Shown: positions 22,775 through 35,029 of the stretch, piece after piece
Layout: each line of letters begins with the position of its first letter
Numbering within the stretch: position 1 is the first letter of the stretch
Origin: Nymphaea colorata
Lineage: Eukaryota > Streptophyta > Magnoliopsida > Nymphaeales > Nymphaeaceae
Direction: 5' to 3'
DNA length: 64,000 bases
Assembly (NCBI RefSeq): GCF_008831285.2
Contig: NC_045148.1
Location: 8,311,001-8,375,000 of the forward strand
The notes under the pieces: model-generated
Database searches by the model: none
Told to the model about the DNA's origin: nothing
What the model saw: the letters and a program-made list of their open reading frames with translations, nothing else
Program-made: the position numbers and the translations under genes

Positions 22775-25700
22775 ATGAATCTCTGCCGCTCTTGCTTCCT
22801 TCCTCCTCCCCACCACCAATTCCGTACTCCTACACCTTTTCGAAGTCTCTATGCTCCTTGCCGTTTATTCTCCATCAGGTCTCTCTCCCTCTTTCTTCCT
22901 GTCTCTCTCTTTCTCTGCGTGTGTGGATGAATCCAGTGATCCTGGAGTGATGGATAAACTTGGGACATTAAATTATACTAAAAGAAGGAAAATATCAAAT
23001 TATCCCATTTTTTTCAGATAATTGGTGTATTGAAGGGCTACTTGTCCACCTGAGGAGTCACTCCCTCTAAGTGTGTCTATGGATGTAATCACTTTTCTAG
23101 AGAAACGGGAATGTGCGCAGATCAGAATTTTCTTTTTTCGATTTTGGTATTTTATCCCCATTTTCTGAATAATTTGGTATTGAAACACCCACTGAAAGAT
23201 ACTGTTTCAATTGTTTTGGAATTTCTAGGTGTAATGTGCCATTTCCAGCCGAGAAAACCAAGTTCCGGCGGGAGCTCCAGGCGGCAGTGGACGTGGTTCA
23301 GAGAGCTTGTCGTCTCTGCGTCGAAGTGGGTTAAGTCGTTTGTTCTTTTTTCTTGCGCTGTGAAATTTTGCCTCTTGTCAATCCTTATGGAAGGATTGCT
23401 TGTATTTTGACGCCGTCTGATCCCCAATTAGGTTAAGAGGTCTCTCCTTTCAAATGGAGATGGGGGAGTTGTTGAGAAGAATGACCAGACGCCGGTTACA
23501 ATTGCAGATTTCGGTGTTCAGGCGTTAGTAAGCCTAGGTATGCAGTTCAACTGGCGTCGTTAGTGCTGAAAATAATGTGATTATGAAATTATTGTGTTGA
23601 GCTGCATTTGTTTGTTTGTCCTTCTTTTTTCCTTAAACCGTTGATTTTATGGATAAAGGAAGTTTCTGTTGAAACTATTTGCAATATCGTCCACATTTTT
23701 TTCCGTTCGAACTGACGTTCGAAAGCTTGTCAGGATTAAGAGTATTTATATAATGAGAAAATCAAGAGACCACATAAGAATTGTCCTTTCTGAGAAATCA
23801 GTTCTTATGCAGACGTGGTTATCGAAACTTCACAAAAGTAGATGCTGGGATAGGCAGAGATGGAGGTTGATTATCAACTTAGGAGGCTATCATCATGGGA
23901 TGCTTATTAAATTTGAAGATGACATTTTCAAGCTTTAAATTTTATTTTGGTCATTTTAACATCACTTTGGATCCAGATTTGGTCATTAGTTAGTATGAAT
24001 GTACTGCCTATAACCCCACTAAACAAGGATACGTAACCAGGAAACGTGATCGGCTGTTAGCTATAGGATCTCGGGTATGTGAATTTGCCTTGCTTTAAGG
24101 ATTCATGGATGCGTGTGATGGTGTATTAATATTTTTCCTCAAGAAAACTTTAAGTTGGATAGTCGAATGTTAACGTGTCAACATTAACATGTTGACATGT
24201 TATTGCTTAGTCTTGGTGCTTCAAGATGGCCATCATATATTTCTGACATGAATTTTTCAGTACCAGGATTACTATCCAACTAGATATGGGGCCCTGTGTC
24301 CTTTCATGATTTCTAACGCTGCATACTAACTTACTTTATGATGTTTCTAGTTCATGGCAGTAGCTTTCCTCCGACTGTTCATTAGTCTTCCTTTTCACCT
24401 TTTTCAATTTTCATCTGCACAGTATCAACCTGTGTGGCAGTTTTGTGATAAGTTTACTATGAGATCTGCAGATCGTCTTAATGTGGCAAGCAGTACCTTT
24501 TTGCTTTTCTTCTTTCATGTGATCATGTTATGACATAGAGAGAAGAATTAGGACTTGTCAAGGTGCTAGTAAATTTTTGAATAGCGCAGCGACATGACAA
24601 TGTTATGACGATACTTTCAGTTTTCTCTTCTTATTCTTTTCTGTAATTTAAACATCTCGATAGTTCTTTCTCTTGGCTGATTCTATGTAATTACGAATTA
24701 CTCTATTTTATATGTTCATAATTCCAGAATTTATTGGAAATAAACTCTGCAACTTATGCTTCTATAACTTTAAGAAGAGGAGAAAAATTCCCAGCCTGTG
24801 CCCTTTTTGTCCCAAAAAATTGCTCTTGCATCCATCCATGTGCCTGCCAAGTCAGTGGAAGCATCTCTAGTACATGGCCATCAAAACTAATGGACCCAAC
24901 TGTGCTGTAAAGTGTCCACAAGCATGCAGACATAGACGTAGTGAATTGGAATTACATTTGCAATAAATGTTATGAAATGATGCACATTTACAAATGCATT
25001 TCTTTCACGTGTGACTACATCTGCAATTAATGTTATTATTCGATGCACATCAGCAAATGCATTGCTTTCATTCTAACTAATGGACCCTTCTCCCTTTCTC
25101 TCATCCTTCCATTCATCCGCATCCCTCTATTTTGGTTTCACAATTTACACAATCAATCAAGATTCATTTTTACTTTATTGAAAAAGGATTCAATTGCTAC
25201 AAATATATGATTATTATCTCATATAATGACCAATTACTTGAACCTTGATTTCATGAACATCCTCTCCCGTTCGGGCTTGAAGTGATTGGTAAGTCAAGGA
25301 TCATTAGTAATCCTAAAACAGGATCTTTCTTCTGCTGATGGATTCATGGAAAGGAATCCAGTATCCTGCATGCTCTTAAGCTGGAAAGCAACATCTGGTG
25401 GATGTTACTTTGGTATAATAATGTTTTCTTAAGTCAAGATTGGAAGGATCATATCAGCACTGAGAATGATCTTAGGCCTTCTTGTGAGATATTATGTAAA
25501 ACAGAAGCTATGAATATGCATTAGAGGAAGTATAGGAATTTACAGTACTTAAAAATGTGTATGGATAATGATGTGTAACTGGTGTTGCAGTTACATAGCA
25601 GTATCTGAGTTACTGTAGTGCGATGTCCATTCAGGTGGACGTCAACTTGATGTGTCAATCTCACTTCTCTCTCCCTCCATCTGTGTGTGTGTGTGTGTGT

Positions 25701-28700
25701 GTGTGCAATGGTGCCATTGAGTTTGCTGATTGTTGACTTCATCACTGCTACAGAATGGTTTTATCTAAAATGGACTTAATCAGAAAGACAACTTTGTTTT
25801 TAATAATGACAGAGTTGGGAAATTTGTTTCCTTCGATTCCTTTGGTGGCTGAGGAAGATTCTTCTTATCTGAGGACCAGTTTTATGAAACCTGATGAAAA
25901 CGGGAACCATGGATATAGCTCACTCGTGGAATCTATACTAAAGGCTGTGACAAATAATGTGAGCTGTAGGTCTTTGAGCTGTGGTGATGTACTGCAAGCA
26001 ATTGACAGAGGAGGAAAGAGTGCACATGCTTTTGGATCAAAGCCTGCTACATATTGGGTAAGGTGGACAGGATGCAAGGCATTTCTGCTTTAATGCATTG
26101 GTAACTCATTGACTTTTGTTGACTATATGAGGATATTATTTATTCATATCCTTCCCTTTTTAATTGTTGTTAAATTGGTGATCTTTCATGGCTGTACTCT
26201 ATCACTAAATCTGATAAAAAGACTCCAATAATTTTATTATCTATGAGTTTCCAACAGGAAAAGGAACAAATAATATATAAAATGTTTTATTATCTAGGAG
26301 TTCCTAAAAGGACAAGGATTAAAGGAACTAATAATTACATGTCTGGAACTCGCTACAAGGCCATGGACAAGTGTAAATACTTATGTCATAAATAGGTTAA
26401 AGGAGGGACAAGGAGTACTTTTCTCTTACTTAAGCTGAAATTATGAAATTATTTAATGTTCAAGCTGTTTGCTGTCAATAACTTATCCTCGATAGTTTTG
26501 TTTTGCTAATTGTCATTGTATCTATTTCATGCATGCCAATTTTCTCATAAACGTGTAAACTGTAAACTGTAAATTTTAGTAAATATTGTTTTGGACATCA
26601 GTAAAACTTTCTTGTATGACATTTATGTCAATGCATCCATACTGTGAGAATCCATTTTGTCCCTGTTTTCTGAACTTGACATTATCACTCTTACCGACTG
26701 GCCTCTTATGCACAAGTGCAGGTACTAGATCCAATTGATGGAACAAGAGGATTTTTAAGGGGCACTGAGTCACTATATGTGGTAAGTAAACAGTTCTTTC
26801 TCTTTCACACATTGTTCTGTAAAAATGGATTTCCCTTTAATAACGAGTTATGAACTATTCAGCCATGTTAAAAAAATAAAAAGTGCGAGTTTTTTCCTTT
26901 TTGGTTGCTCCACACCAAATTGGGTTGCTGAAAGTTTTAATAGGTCACGTGGGTTTGTGGAAACATATGGAGGGTAGAACGTGGGAATTTCAAAAAAATG
27001 TGGGTCCACATGCATGGCTAGACATTCATAATACACACACACATGATATATGTATGTGTGTATGTAAGATAAAAGATATTCATAAATTCATATACAATCT
27101 TTTGCAATAACCTGCAAAATTTGAGCAAAATATTTTTATAAGTTTGTACATAATTCATTGTGAGTCATCACCAAAGATAAGAAAGCATTCATAATGCATA
27201 ATAAAAACAAAATTAGGGTTACAACTTACAAGTGCCTTAAAAAAATTGTTCAGACACAGATCTGACCCAGATTCGATCCATGAATAACCCGCTGCACTTT
27301 AAGTACCTATATCTCAGAACCTCCATAATGACATGGGTACGTCTCCCAAAATACCCAACAGAGCATTCCCATCCGACTTGGATTTCAATGCTTAAAATTT
27401 TCTAGATACATCTTGTTAAATAAGCAACAAATGGAAATGTTTTTTTGGAAGAATGGATGTTTACTTTGAAAAAATTAGAATCGAGTTTAGTTTGCTTTTC
27501 AATCAATTCATGAGAATTTACTTCTTGTGGTTGTGCATCAAAATGCTTCTACATATCTTCCAGAAGGGACAGTTCACACTGAAGCAATATAAAGTCTCTA
27601 GCTTCATGCTATAAATAAAATTCATCCACTGTAAGGACAAAATCTCTGTGTGAAATATTTCTCAATCATTTTCAACTTGAAGCATTTCCCTTCCAAAGAA
27701 GCAAATGCAAGAGTAGAGGCATTTTCAAATGGGATTAGGTTTTCAAGAAACAGCAGTCTGGTATCATGAAGGTTCAATTGTTGGGATGATCTAAAAAGGT
27801 ACATCAGTTAAACTCTTTGTTTTCCAGCTTTCTGGCTTCATTTGTGTTAGCTAATTTTATGAAAGAGTGCCCACTTTTGGTGGTATAACAGAAATACATC
27901 TTATTCTGAATTTCTTTTATTTAACTGTATTTTTGGTATATAATTCGGGCTGTTAACTATATCACATCCAAAGCTGAACATGTTTTTTTAACTCCAACTG
28001 GAGATTATTTTTTATGATTCATTGTGCTTTCTGTAGCTGACCCATAGACTGTCATTTCAGGTGGGTTTGGCTCTGGTTGTAGAAGGAAGCATTGTATTGG
28101 GCGTTATGGGCTGTCCAAACTGGAAAACTGATTTTGTTTCTGACAGAGAAGTTGCCCCAGAAGATGCTGAGTCGGAAAACCATCATAGTGGGCTAGGGAT
28201 CATCATGGCTGCTCAGACTGGCTGTGGAACATGGATGAAAAGAACTTCAGACTTCTCACTAAACATTGATACTATTGGATTACATGACTGTTGGATGAGG
28301 TGCTTTGTGGACAAATGTGTTAATGTGGATGAGGCAAAATTCTGCATTCCAGATAGTCAATCATGGGACTCATTGCCACTATCCACATTCTTTGTTCCAA
28401 CAACTGACAGTGGTAACAATGGTCGAACAACTGACAGTGGTAACAATGGTAGAACAAGACAAGTTGTTCTTTTGCCAACTTGCTGTGGAAGGTTCTCTTC
28501 TCACCTTAGTGCATTCGTCTCTTTGTAATTCTTTGAAAAGGGACAAGTTATATTTTGACTATTATTTTCTCTGATTCTCTTTTAATCTTAATGTGTCTAA
28601 AATTAATTGACTAGGATTCAATCGCTTGAATTCATTCACCTGCAGCTTGTGTAAGTACTTGATGGTTGCTTCAGGCAGAGCATCTGTTTTCATTCTTAGA

Positions 28701-30243
28701 GCAAGAGCTCAAACAGTTATCAAGGTTTGTAACATGTCATTTGCAATGAGCAAAATTGGACTAACAACAATGGCTTTCCACTTTCTGATTGTTCGTTTGT
28801 AATCGGAGTAGGTTTGGGACCATGCAGTTGGTATGATATGCGTGCACGAAGCGGGAGGCAAGGTGTGCCATATCCTGACTCTGATATGTTAAATGGATTC
28901 ACTATCAGAATGGTGTTACTGTTAAAACTTTAAACAAATTCTGCTGGTTTAATAACAAAATAATATAGCAGATTGAACCACCTATTGATGTTTTAAGAAT
29001 GAACATGAGATAAAGAAACATAGTATCGTTGACAGAAATATATGGCATTCAGTCTTGCCACTGATTTATCTAAAAAAGCATATGCACAATGCTTTCATGC
29101 ATTTGTAGAGATCAGGGAAAACAAGTATGTACCTGTAGACAATTCTGCACAATATACATTTCATTGGTTATGAGCTGTGTTATATGGACAATAACACAGA
29201 TGTCACAGAGTGTCAAGTGTCGGACATGAGGACAAAGTCCTGGAAGCCACTTATTTCTTGGATGCTTTTATCTTGCTTATTTTTGATCTATTGAGGTTCT
29301 AAAACTAGCGAGACTGAACAAAGTTGAGTTTGAGGCTTTGAGCCCACGTATGAACTTAAAGTTGAGCTCAATTTGCATGAGCTTGGTTCTTGTATGCTCG
29401 ATTAGGCTTGTTTAAGGCACTTATATAAAAACTCTTCGACATTTACAAAGAGAACGTTTGATATGCAGGATGCTTTGTTAGAATAGATTTTTGTTTCAAA
29501 ATTCATTGGCATCTTTTGTGCCTTTTTAATTTGAAAATCTTTTTTTTATTCCTAGTGGCTAAGCTCAAGATCAGCATGTCTAGGCTCAGACTATCTGAAA
29601 TTGAGCTAATGAAGTCAAACTTGATGATCACGAGTAGGTTCAGCTTGGAGCCCAAGCTGCTGGACTCCCATACTGACTAGGCTACACTTCCGCATCCTCT
29701 GGGCTGAAATTAAAGAAAATTGACCTTTGAAGTGTGTTACAGATGAAATATTTGATGGTAGGCAATTTGTGTGACACTTATGAACGTTGGACACACAATG
29801 TCAATGGCCATTTCTATGAATACTGTGTTCAAAAAGTGAATTGTCTATGTTGTGTCAGTTTTGATGTCTAAAAGTGTAAGAATCTAACAGCATGGCCCTG
29901 TAGTAGTGTCAAGATAGCACTATGATAGCGGCAAACTTAATCAGGTATGAGCAAAATTCGGCAAATTTACCCCTGGCCTCACCAGTAAATTCATCCTAAA
30001 ATAGGGAGTTTGGAGCACGTGTAATGAATTTTATTAAAGTTAAAAATTTTTAGAACCTGGAACATGAATGACCAATTATTCATCTGTGACTAGGTTTCAG
30101 ATTGGAAGGGCAGTCAGCTGGAGCTTGCTGCAGACAAAGAGGCACGGAGGATCATTTTTCCTTCAGGTGGAGTGCTAGTATCAAATGGTAGTTTGCATCA
30201 GAAGATTGTAGAAATGATCTCGATCGACTCATCCATGAATTGA
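22775..30243 (+). CDS. AHL: 3'(2'),5'-bisphosphate nucleotidase, HAL2-like (AHL type)
   Basis: The enzyme hydrolyses 3'-phosphoadenosine 5'-phosphate to AMP, which prevents inhibition of sulfotransferases and exoribonucleases. Exons are 22775-22878, 23229-23325, 23432-23537, 25813-26057, 26722-26781, 28061-28491, 28646-28724, 28812-28862 and 30094-30243 (1,323 nt, 440 aa). All borders are GT-AG and in frame. The inositol-phosphatase superfamily motifs are complete: KNDQTPVTIADF (83-94), VAEED with metal-binding glutamates (114-118), DPIDGT (187-192) and WDHAVG (376-381). The first roughly 35 residues (MNLCRSCFLPPP...) are rich in Ser, Pro, Phe and Arg with few acids, suggesting a plastid or mitochondrial transit peptide. 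The sequence follows Arabidopsis AHL more closely than SAL1, for example in RACRLCVEVKRSL and LPTCCGSLCKYLMVASGRA. An in-frame 27-bp duplication gives TTDSGNNGR twice at 318-335. The C-terminus ends SNGSLHQKIVEMI..., as in the family. Confidence 0.95.
23538..25812 (+). other. nucleotidase intron 3
   Basis: A 2.3-kb intron without a recognised gene. It holds an imperfect 64-bp tandem duplication at about 24,952-25,075 and a GT run at 25,684-25,704. Confidence 0.8.
24952..25075. repeat. imperfect tandem duplication, about 64-bp period
   Basis: Both copies contain tacat(t/c)tgcaat(a/t)aatgttat, then gatgcacat, then caaatgcatt(t/g)cttt. They have diverged noticeably. Confidence 0.8.
26782..28060 (+). 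other. nucleotidase intron 5
   Basis: A 1.3-kb AT-rich intron. No gene or element end was recognised. Confidence 0.75.
28400..28453 (+). repeat. in-frame 27-bp tandem duplication in nucleotidase exon 6
   Basis: Two copies encoding TTDSGNNGR differ at one base (cga/aga, both Arg). They lie in a surface-loop region between PLSTFF and VVLLPTCCG that varies in length in the family. Confidence 0.95.
28863..30093 (+). other. nucleotidase intron 8 with a repeat-like segment
   Basis: A 1.2-kb intron. Between about 29,285 and 29,690 it carries scattered GAGCTTG, GAGCTCAA and AAGCTCAAG motifs in both orientations, which looks like a decayed inverted-repeat element. Confidence 0.6.
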
Positions 30244-30293
30244 TGTTTATGACCGAGGGTAGGTACCAACTCCTTTTCTTTGAAAAAGAAAAA

Positions 30294-30299
30294 AATAAA
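30294..30299 (+). terminator. candidate polyadenylation signal of the nucleotidase gene
   Basis: AATAAA lies about 50 bases after the stop codon. Plant signals are loose and other sites downstream are possible. Confidence 0.35.
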
Positions 30300-32299
30300 G
30301 CTTCCATTCATTTTAAATAATGTTTCCATTATGGCTAATCCGATCTCTTTATTTTCTCTGAAAATTGTTGGCTGATTTTCATAAGTGAATTAGTCGTGTG
30401 AATTGTCCAACAAAGAGAATTGATTACCCTCCTTTTCATGAGAAAATGGCTTTGTGCTTTTCCTTTTGACTGCTATTTCCCCACGACCTTGTGGGATTCT
30501 ACCCTCCGATGTTGAATTCACATGAACTGCAATTTCAGTACGATTAAGATGCAGTTTTAGACGTTGATACTTTTCTTGGCCTTTGTTTATATCTTCTTCA
30601 TGTTTTGTTGTTATGTAGAACAGAACACGATCTGAACCCCTTGTGGCTTTCGTGCTTGCCCAGATGAAGGGTCCTAGGGTTGCGAAAGAAGTCTTCCTTG
30701 GGAGATCAATATTGTTAGGAAGGCGACCATAGGTACAACAGGTGACATTGGCCAGGTTGCAATGTCTACCTCAAGCTTATATATACTTAGTTATAGTTAT
30801 AGTTATAGTCATGCACAATAACTGCTTGTTCATCTTCAGGTAACAACCTGTTCACCCATGGAACATTGCAATGCTGCCAAATGACCCGCTCGAAGAGCAA
30901 CCTCTGGACGAACACAATTGCTAGTCCAGTAACATATAGACACATTAGGTAGTAAGAATCCTAAATGTAAATAAACTCACTCTGCAACAGCCTGATTAAC
31001 AAATCCGTTGAGCACATTGATTTAATACCTGACAAAAAGTTTAAATTTTTAAAATAGTACAGAAACATGTTTGAAATTCGAAAAGGCCGAACCGATTTAG
31101 AAAGGATATTTAACAACTATTAATGGAGTCGGGACTCTAATTCGAGTCCTTGTAAACCAGATGGCCCGCTACTTTTCTTATACTACATAACGTATGAAAT
31201 AAAGCGTTCACCTAGCACTGTATACATTCTCCTGTCCTGGTAACTATTTATCATATCTATATGAGAAAATGTACAGAAAATCTTTAGATTCATGTTTTGA
31301 ATTTGTATTTATAGAAAAAAGAGATGTATATCTGCCCTTGCCCATGCAAAAACTGACAATAAACACATGGATATTTCTCTAGTTTTTGTGTTTAGAATTG
31401 TTTCAACTCTAACTAAATAGAAAGTTCAAAAGAAAGTCATCAAAACAAAGAAACATACGAGCACTGTAAAATCATAGTAGTTCGAGACAATATTTTCATC
31501 TAAAAATGGTATTATTACTAACACATCTGTATGAGAAAATACGTAGATAAAATAATTAAAATTCAGGTGAAATGTATAATTATTTGAGAGCGAGGTGCCA
31601 TCGATCTTAGCTCATGTGAGAACTAACAATAGAATACATATTTTTTTTTTCTAATTTCTATATTTGGAACTCTTTGCTCTCCAGTTTGAACTAAATCTCA
31701 AGGCTAATCGTAAACCGATGAAACAAAAAACATTATAAATCTACAACGGTTTCACCAGATTTGATTTGACTTATTGAATTCCAACGACTCCAAATGAACT
31801 GAAAAGGATCACAACTACAAGTCAGAACAAGTCAAAATGTGATGATCGAATTGCATTTCATGACTGTAAGCCCCATTTTTTATAAGTTTAAAACAATCTA
31901 GACGCATTGATTTTTTCAGATCCACGTAAAATCTGGTTGGTGCATGAGATTGTGGTTTCTTTAATTTCCAGGGAACTAAATTTGGACCTTGTGACTTCAT
32001 TTGTAAAGTCAGATTTCAAAAGAGGCTGGACAACACTGCAACCAGTTACAAATAGTAAAGTGTCAAATCCTTGGGTTTTTACATATAGAGACAGGTATGG
32101 TTGAATGTTTTGTTCCTGTTTATCTGCGAAATTTTTCGATCCAATGATCAAAATGCTAAAGTTATTTTACTACATAATTTGTTTTACAATTAGGAACTTT
32201 TAAAGTAATTAAAAATATGAAAAGAAGCGCAACGGTGTAGAAAATCACCAACCACCAATACCGCATCAATTTATTTGATTATTTTAAAAAACCATTATT

Positions 32300-32338
<39 letters not shown>

Positions 32339-33370
32339 TGCTTATGTCACATGGAACAGCTTTTTAGCGACTTTTGTTGCTGTCAGGAATCGCAACTTTT
32401 TTTTATTTTTTTAATAAATAAAGGTCGACTAAACTGAAATTAGCCCTCGAAAATGAAGCTTAAAAAATTTTGGAATTGGCAAATCGAGAACGAGTCTCGA
32501 GCTTCCATGTTTGTGGCATAACACGATTTCCGACCGAACAAAAAACTATATACATCTATCGGCAAGCTGCTGAACAAGCAAACAAGCATCCTCCATTGAG
32601 TACAGGGGATGCGTGCATGAATTCTACAATCTATGTTTACTTTCAACAAATGCATTTCGAGTATTATCACGATAGAATTCGATACTGGCGCTGCTGATAG
32701 AACTGTTATTAGTTTTATTATTTCGATTTATTATTATTATTTATTATTATTGCTGTTGCTTGTTCTTGTAGATGTAATGGGGCCGCTTGAACGCATGAAG
32801 TTTGAGAATTTCTTCAAGCCAAGCAACATTCTTCTAGAATATTTTTGACTCTGCAAAAGATTATACTGCCCAATTGAAAATTGCTTCATAGACGTTGAAA
32901 CAATGCGCAGAAGCTTATTCGTTTAACCACTGTTTGAAAACAAGAAAGTTAAAAACGGAACGTGGTATTTTCCTCTTGCAGTAATCTGCAATCAACAGTC
33001 AACACGATAAAACCTAACTCACCGAAAAATAAAAAAAGAGTTACGCGCCTCCTTAGCTTTTAGACTCAAAACAAGCGACAAAAAGCCTGCTTCCTTGTAT
33101 GAGACACCTCCATGAAAGGAAAGCTTGGTCGAAAGCCTTCTGATCATTTCATGAAAGCGTTTGATGCAATAACGCTTATCCTATCCTGCGACCTTTCTGA
33201 CATACCTTGATCTGTTCTATATTATATATATTGCAGTAGAAAGGCTTGTTGCTGGCCTTAAGGGTTATAGATACCTGGTGAAGCCGACTGTGTGTAAACG
33301 AAGCATAGTCAGTTCGATTTCCATGAATACTCAGACTACAAAAAGTAGCGATGCTGCCACCCAAGTTTCG
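30300..33370. other. intergenic, no gene seen
   Basis: AT-rich. It holds a (TTATAG)3 run near 30,790-30,812, a GA microsatellite at 32,303-32,333 and an ATT-rich run near 32,710-32,752. No coding region was recognised. Confidence 0.5.
32303..32333. repeat. (GA)n microsatellite
   Basis: About 15 uninterrupted GA units. Confidence 0.95.
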
Positions 33371-33372
33371 AA

Positions 33373-33861
33373 TTAGACCCCACACCCTGGTGTTAGGGAG
33401 TAGGCTTCAGCTTCTCCGGTAAGGTTCTTGGTGTGTGCTTCAGCAGCCATTTTCTCCAATGGGGACACAGCTGAAAAAAACGACAAAAGCATGATGGGAG
33501 CGAGAGAGAAAGAGATTTGGTCACTTGAGTGTATAAAAGTATCGTTTTCTGAACAATGTGGAAAAATATTCGTATAGTTGGTATTGTCTTGAACGGTGTT
33601 CTGCCGTTCTTTATGACTGTACATAGCTCTAATGCAACCGGGAAATGGTGGAAACGTGGCCTTTGAATAGATGCCTTCAGTATACATGTAAACATTCAAA
33701 ATCATTTTAGTCTCAGTTAATTGTTCACAGAAAAAAAGATTGAATTGATGATTGCCAATTTGAATATCTTTGCGTAGTCTAGCGGTGCGAATCTTATTTC
33801 GCGTCGATAAATAGTGCATTTTTTTTCGTGCACTCCCATTAGTACGTTCACAAACATGCAA
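33373..33861 (-). CDS. open reading frame or terminal exon of unknown product, uncertain
   Basis: 162 codons are open on the minus strand, long for this AT-rich DNA. The last 31 codons follow a strong 3' splice-like sequence (a T-rich tract ending in CAG near 33,472) and read VSPLEKMAAEAHTKNLTG then EAEAYSLTPGCGV before the stop. This tail looks more coding than the rest, so it may be a terminal exon of a small gene whose other exons I could not find. No family is recognised and a chance frame is quite possible. Confidence 0.2.
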   Translation of the reverse strand: MHVCERTNGSARKKMHYLSTRNKIRTARLRKDIQIGNHQFNLFFCEQLTETKMILNVYMYTEGIYSKATFPPFPGCIRAMYSHKERQNTVQDNTNYTNIFPHCSENDTFIHSSDQISFSLAPIMLLSFFSAVSPLEKMAAEAHTKNLTGEAEAYSLTPGCGV

Positions 33862-33869
33862 GGAACAAA

Positions 33870-34850
33870 AATGTAGTTACGATTCCGGTTCAGCTGCTCA
33901 ATGTTAATTTGATAACATTAGAAAGGGCTTAATACATTGTTCATATGATTTTGTAACTCAAGGATCGGCAATCCTCATATATACAAGCTAAATATAACGT
34001 CACAGAGATATGCCCAAGGGTAGCAATCATAAGAATGTGCTTAGAAGATATCGCATGGGATTAATTAATAACATCTGAAATTATGTTAGATATGATACAT
34101 TACCAGCTCCATAAAAAAATGGACACTCCTGTAAAATCATCAGAAGATATTTATACTAATTTGACCTACCAATAAAATATAGAATTAAAGGAGGACACCT
34201 CATTAACCTATTCAACCACCCCACGAGCAGAATAGAGGACAAAGATAAATTAGACCTCTGTTGCATTCTCAAGTTGTCATTTGGTTAAAGATCATGTCAT
34301 TTAACAATAATTTAATCATCTACATCCTTCTAAAAAACTTAAGTTGACGTCAAAGAGATTTGGCGTACTACCAAAACAAGAATACAATTCGTGGTTCATT
34401 TTCAAGGAAGTGGGGACTAAGCCTTGTTATGGAAGTGTCTAGACGACCCCAGGCCAGAACAGGCTATGTCTCCATATCTACCCTTAGCCAAAAATATCAA
34501 GAACATTTAATTGCTTTATGTTAGTTGACGGGGAACAGGTACTTAGATCAGTTGGCATTATTCACTTGAGCATATTCTTTTACTTGCTGAGCAGAGGCCT
34601 TATCTTCCTGAACCATGCAGCATATAGACACTCATATTGGTTAATTGCAGTAACACTCATATTGGTTAGTTTGTTTGATAATTTGTTTATAAATCAAGAA
34701 TGCACAGGAGTAGTGAGATCAAGTTCAACTATGTTGGTGTCATAGGAGCTGAAGTTAGAGAATTGATCAAGTTTTCTTGGCTCTTGAAAGCTGGGACTGA
34801 TCTTCTCCTCTAAACATCATTGAGCTTATCAATAACATGTCTGCATAGAA
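33870..34850. other. intergenic, no gene seen
   Basis: AT-rich with only fortuitous short frames. Confidence 0.5.
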
Positions 34851-34854
34851 CCTA

Positions 34855-35021
34855 AAGACCCGTTTGGCAGTTGGAATACTCTGTAAATGTTGTATGAATC
34901 TACCTCAAAGTTTAAGGCAGATTCATAGAACATCTTTTAAGGTGTTTCATGAATTTGCCCCAATCTGTGGGCCATATGCATGTAACAGTTCCATACTGTT
35001 GCATTTACTAAATGAACCCTA
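34855..35021. mobile_element. Tourist-like MITE candidate flanked by TAA
   Basis: The left end is GACCCGTTTGGCAGTTGG. The right end, on the other strand, is GGGTTCATTTAGTAAATGC. TAA flanks both ends, the usual PIF/Harbinger target. The inner GTATGAATCTACC and GATTCATAGAAC blocks resemble those of the element at 50,494-50,699. Confidence 0.5.
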
Positions 35022-35029
35022 AAGGCAGC

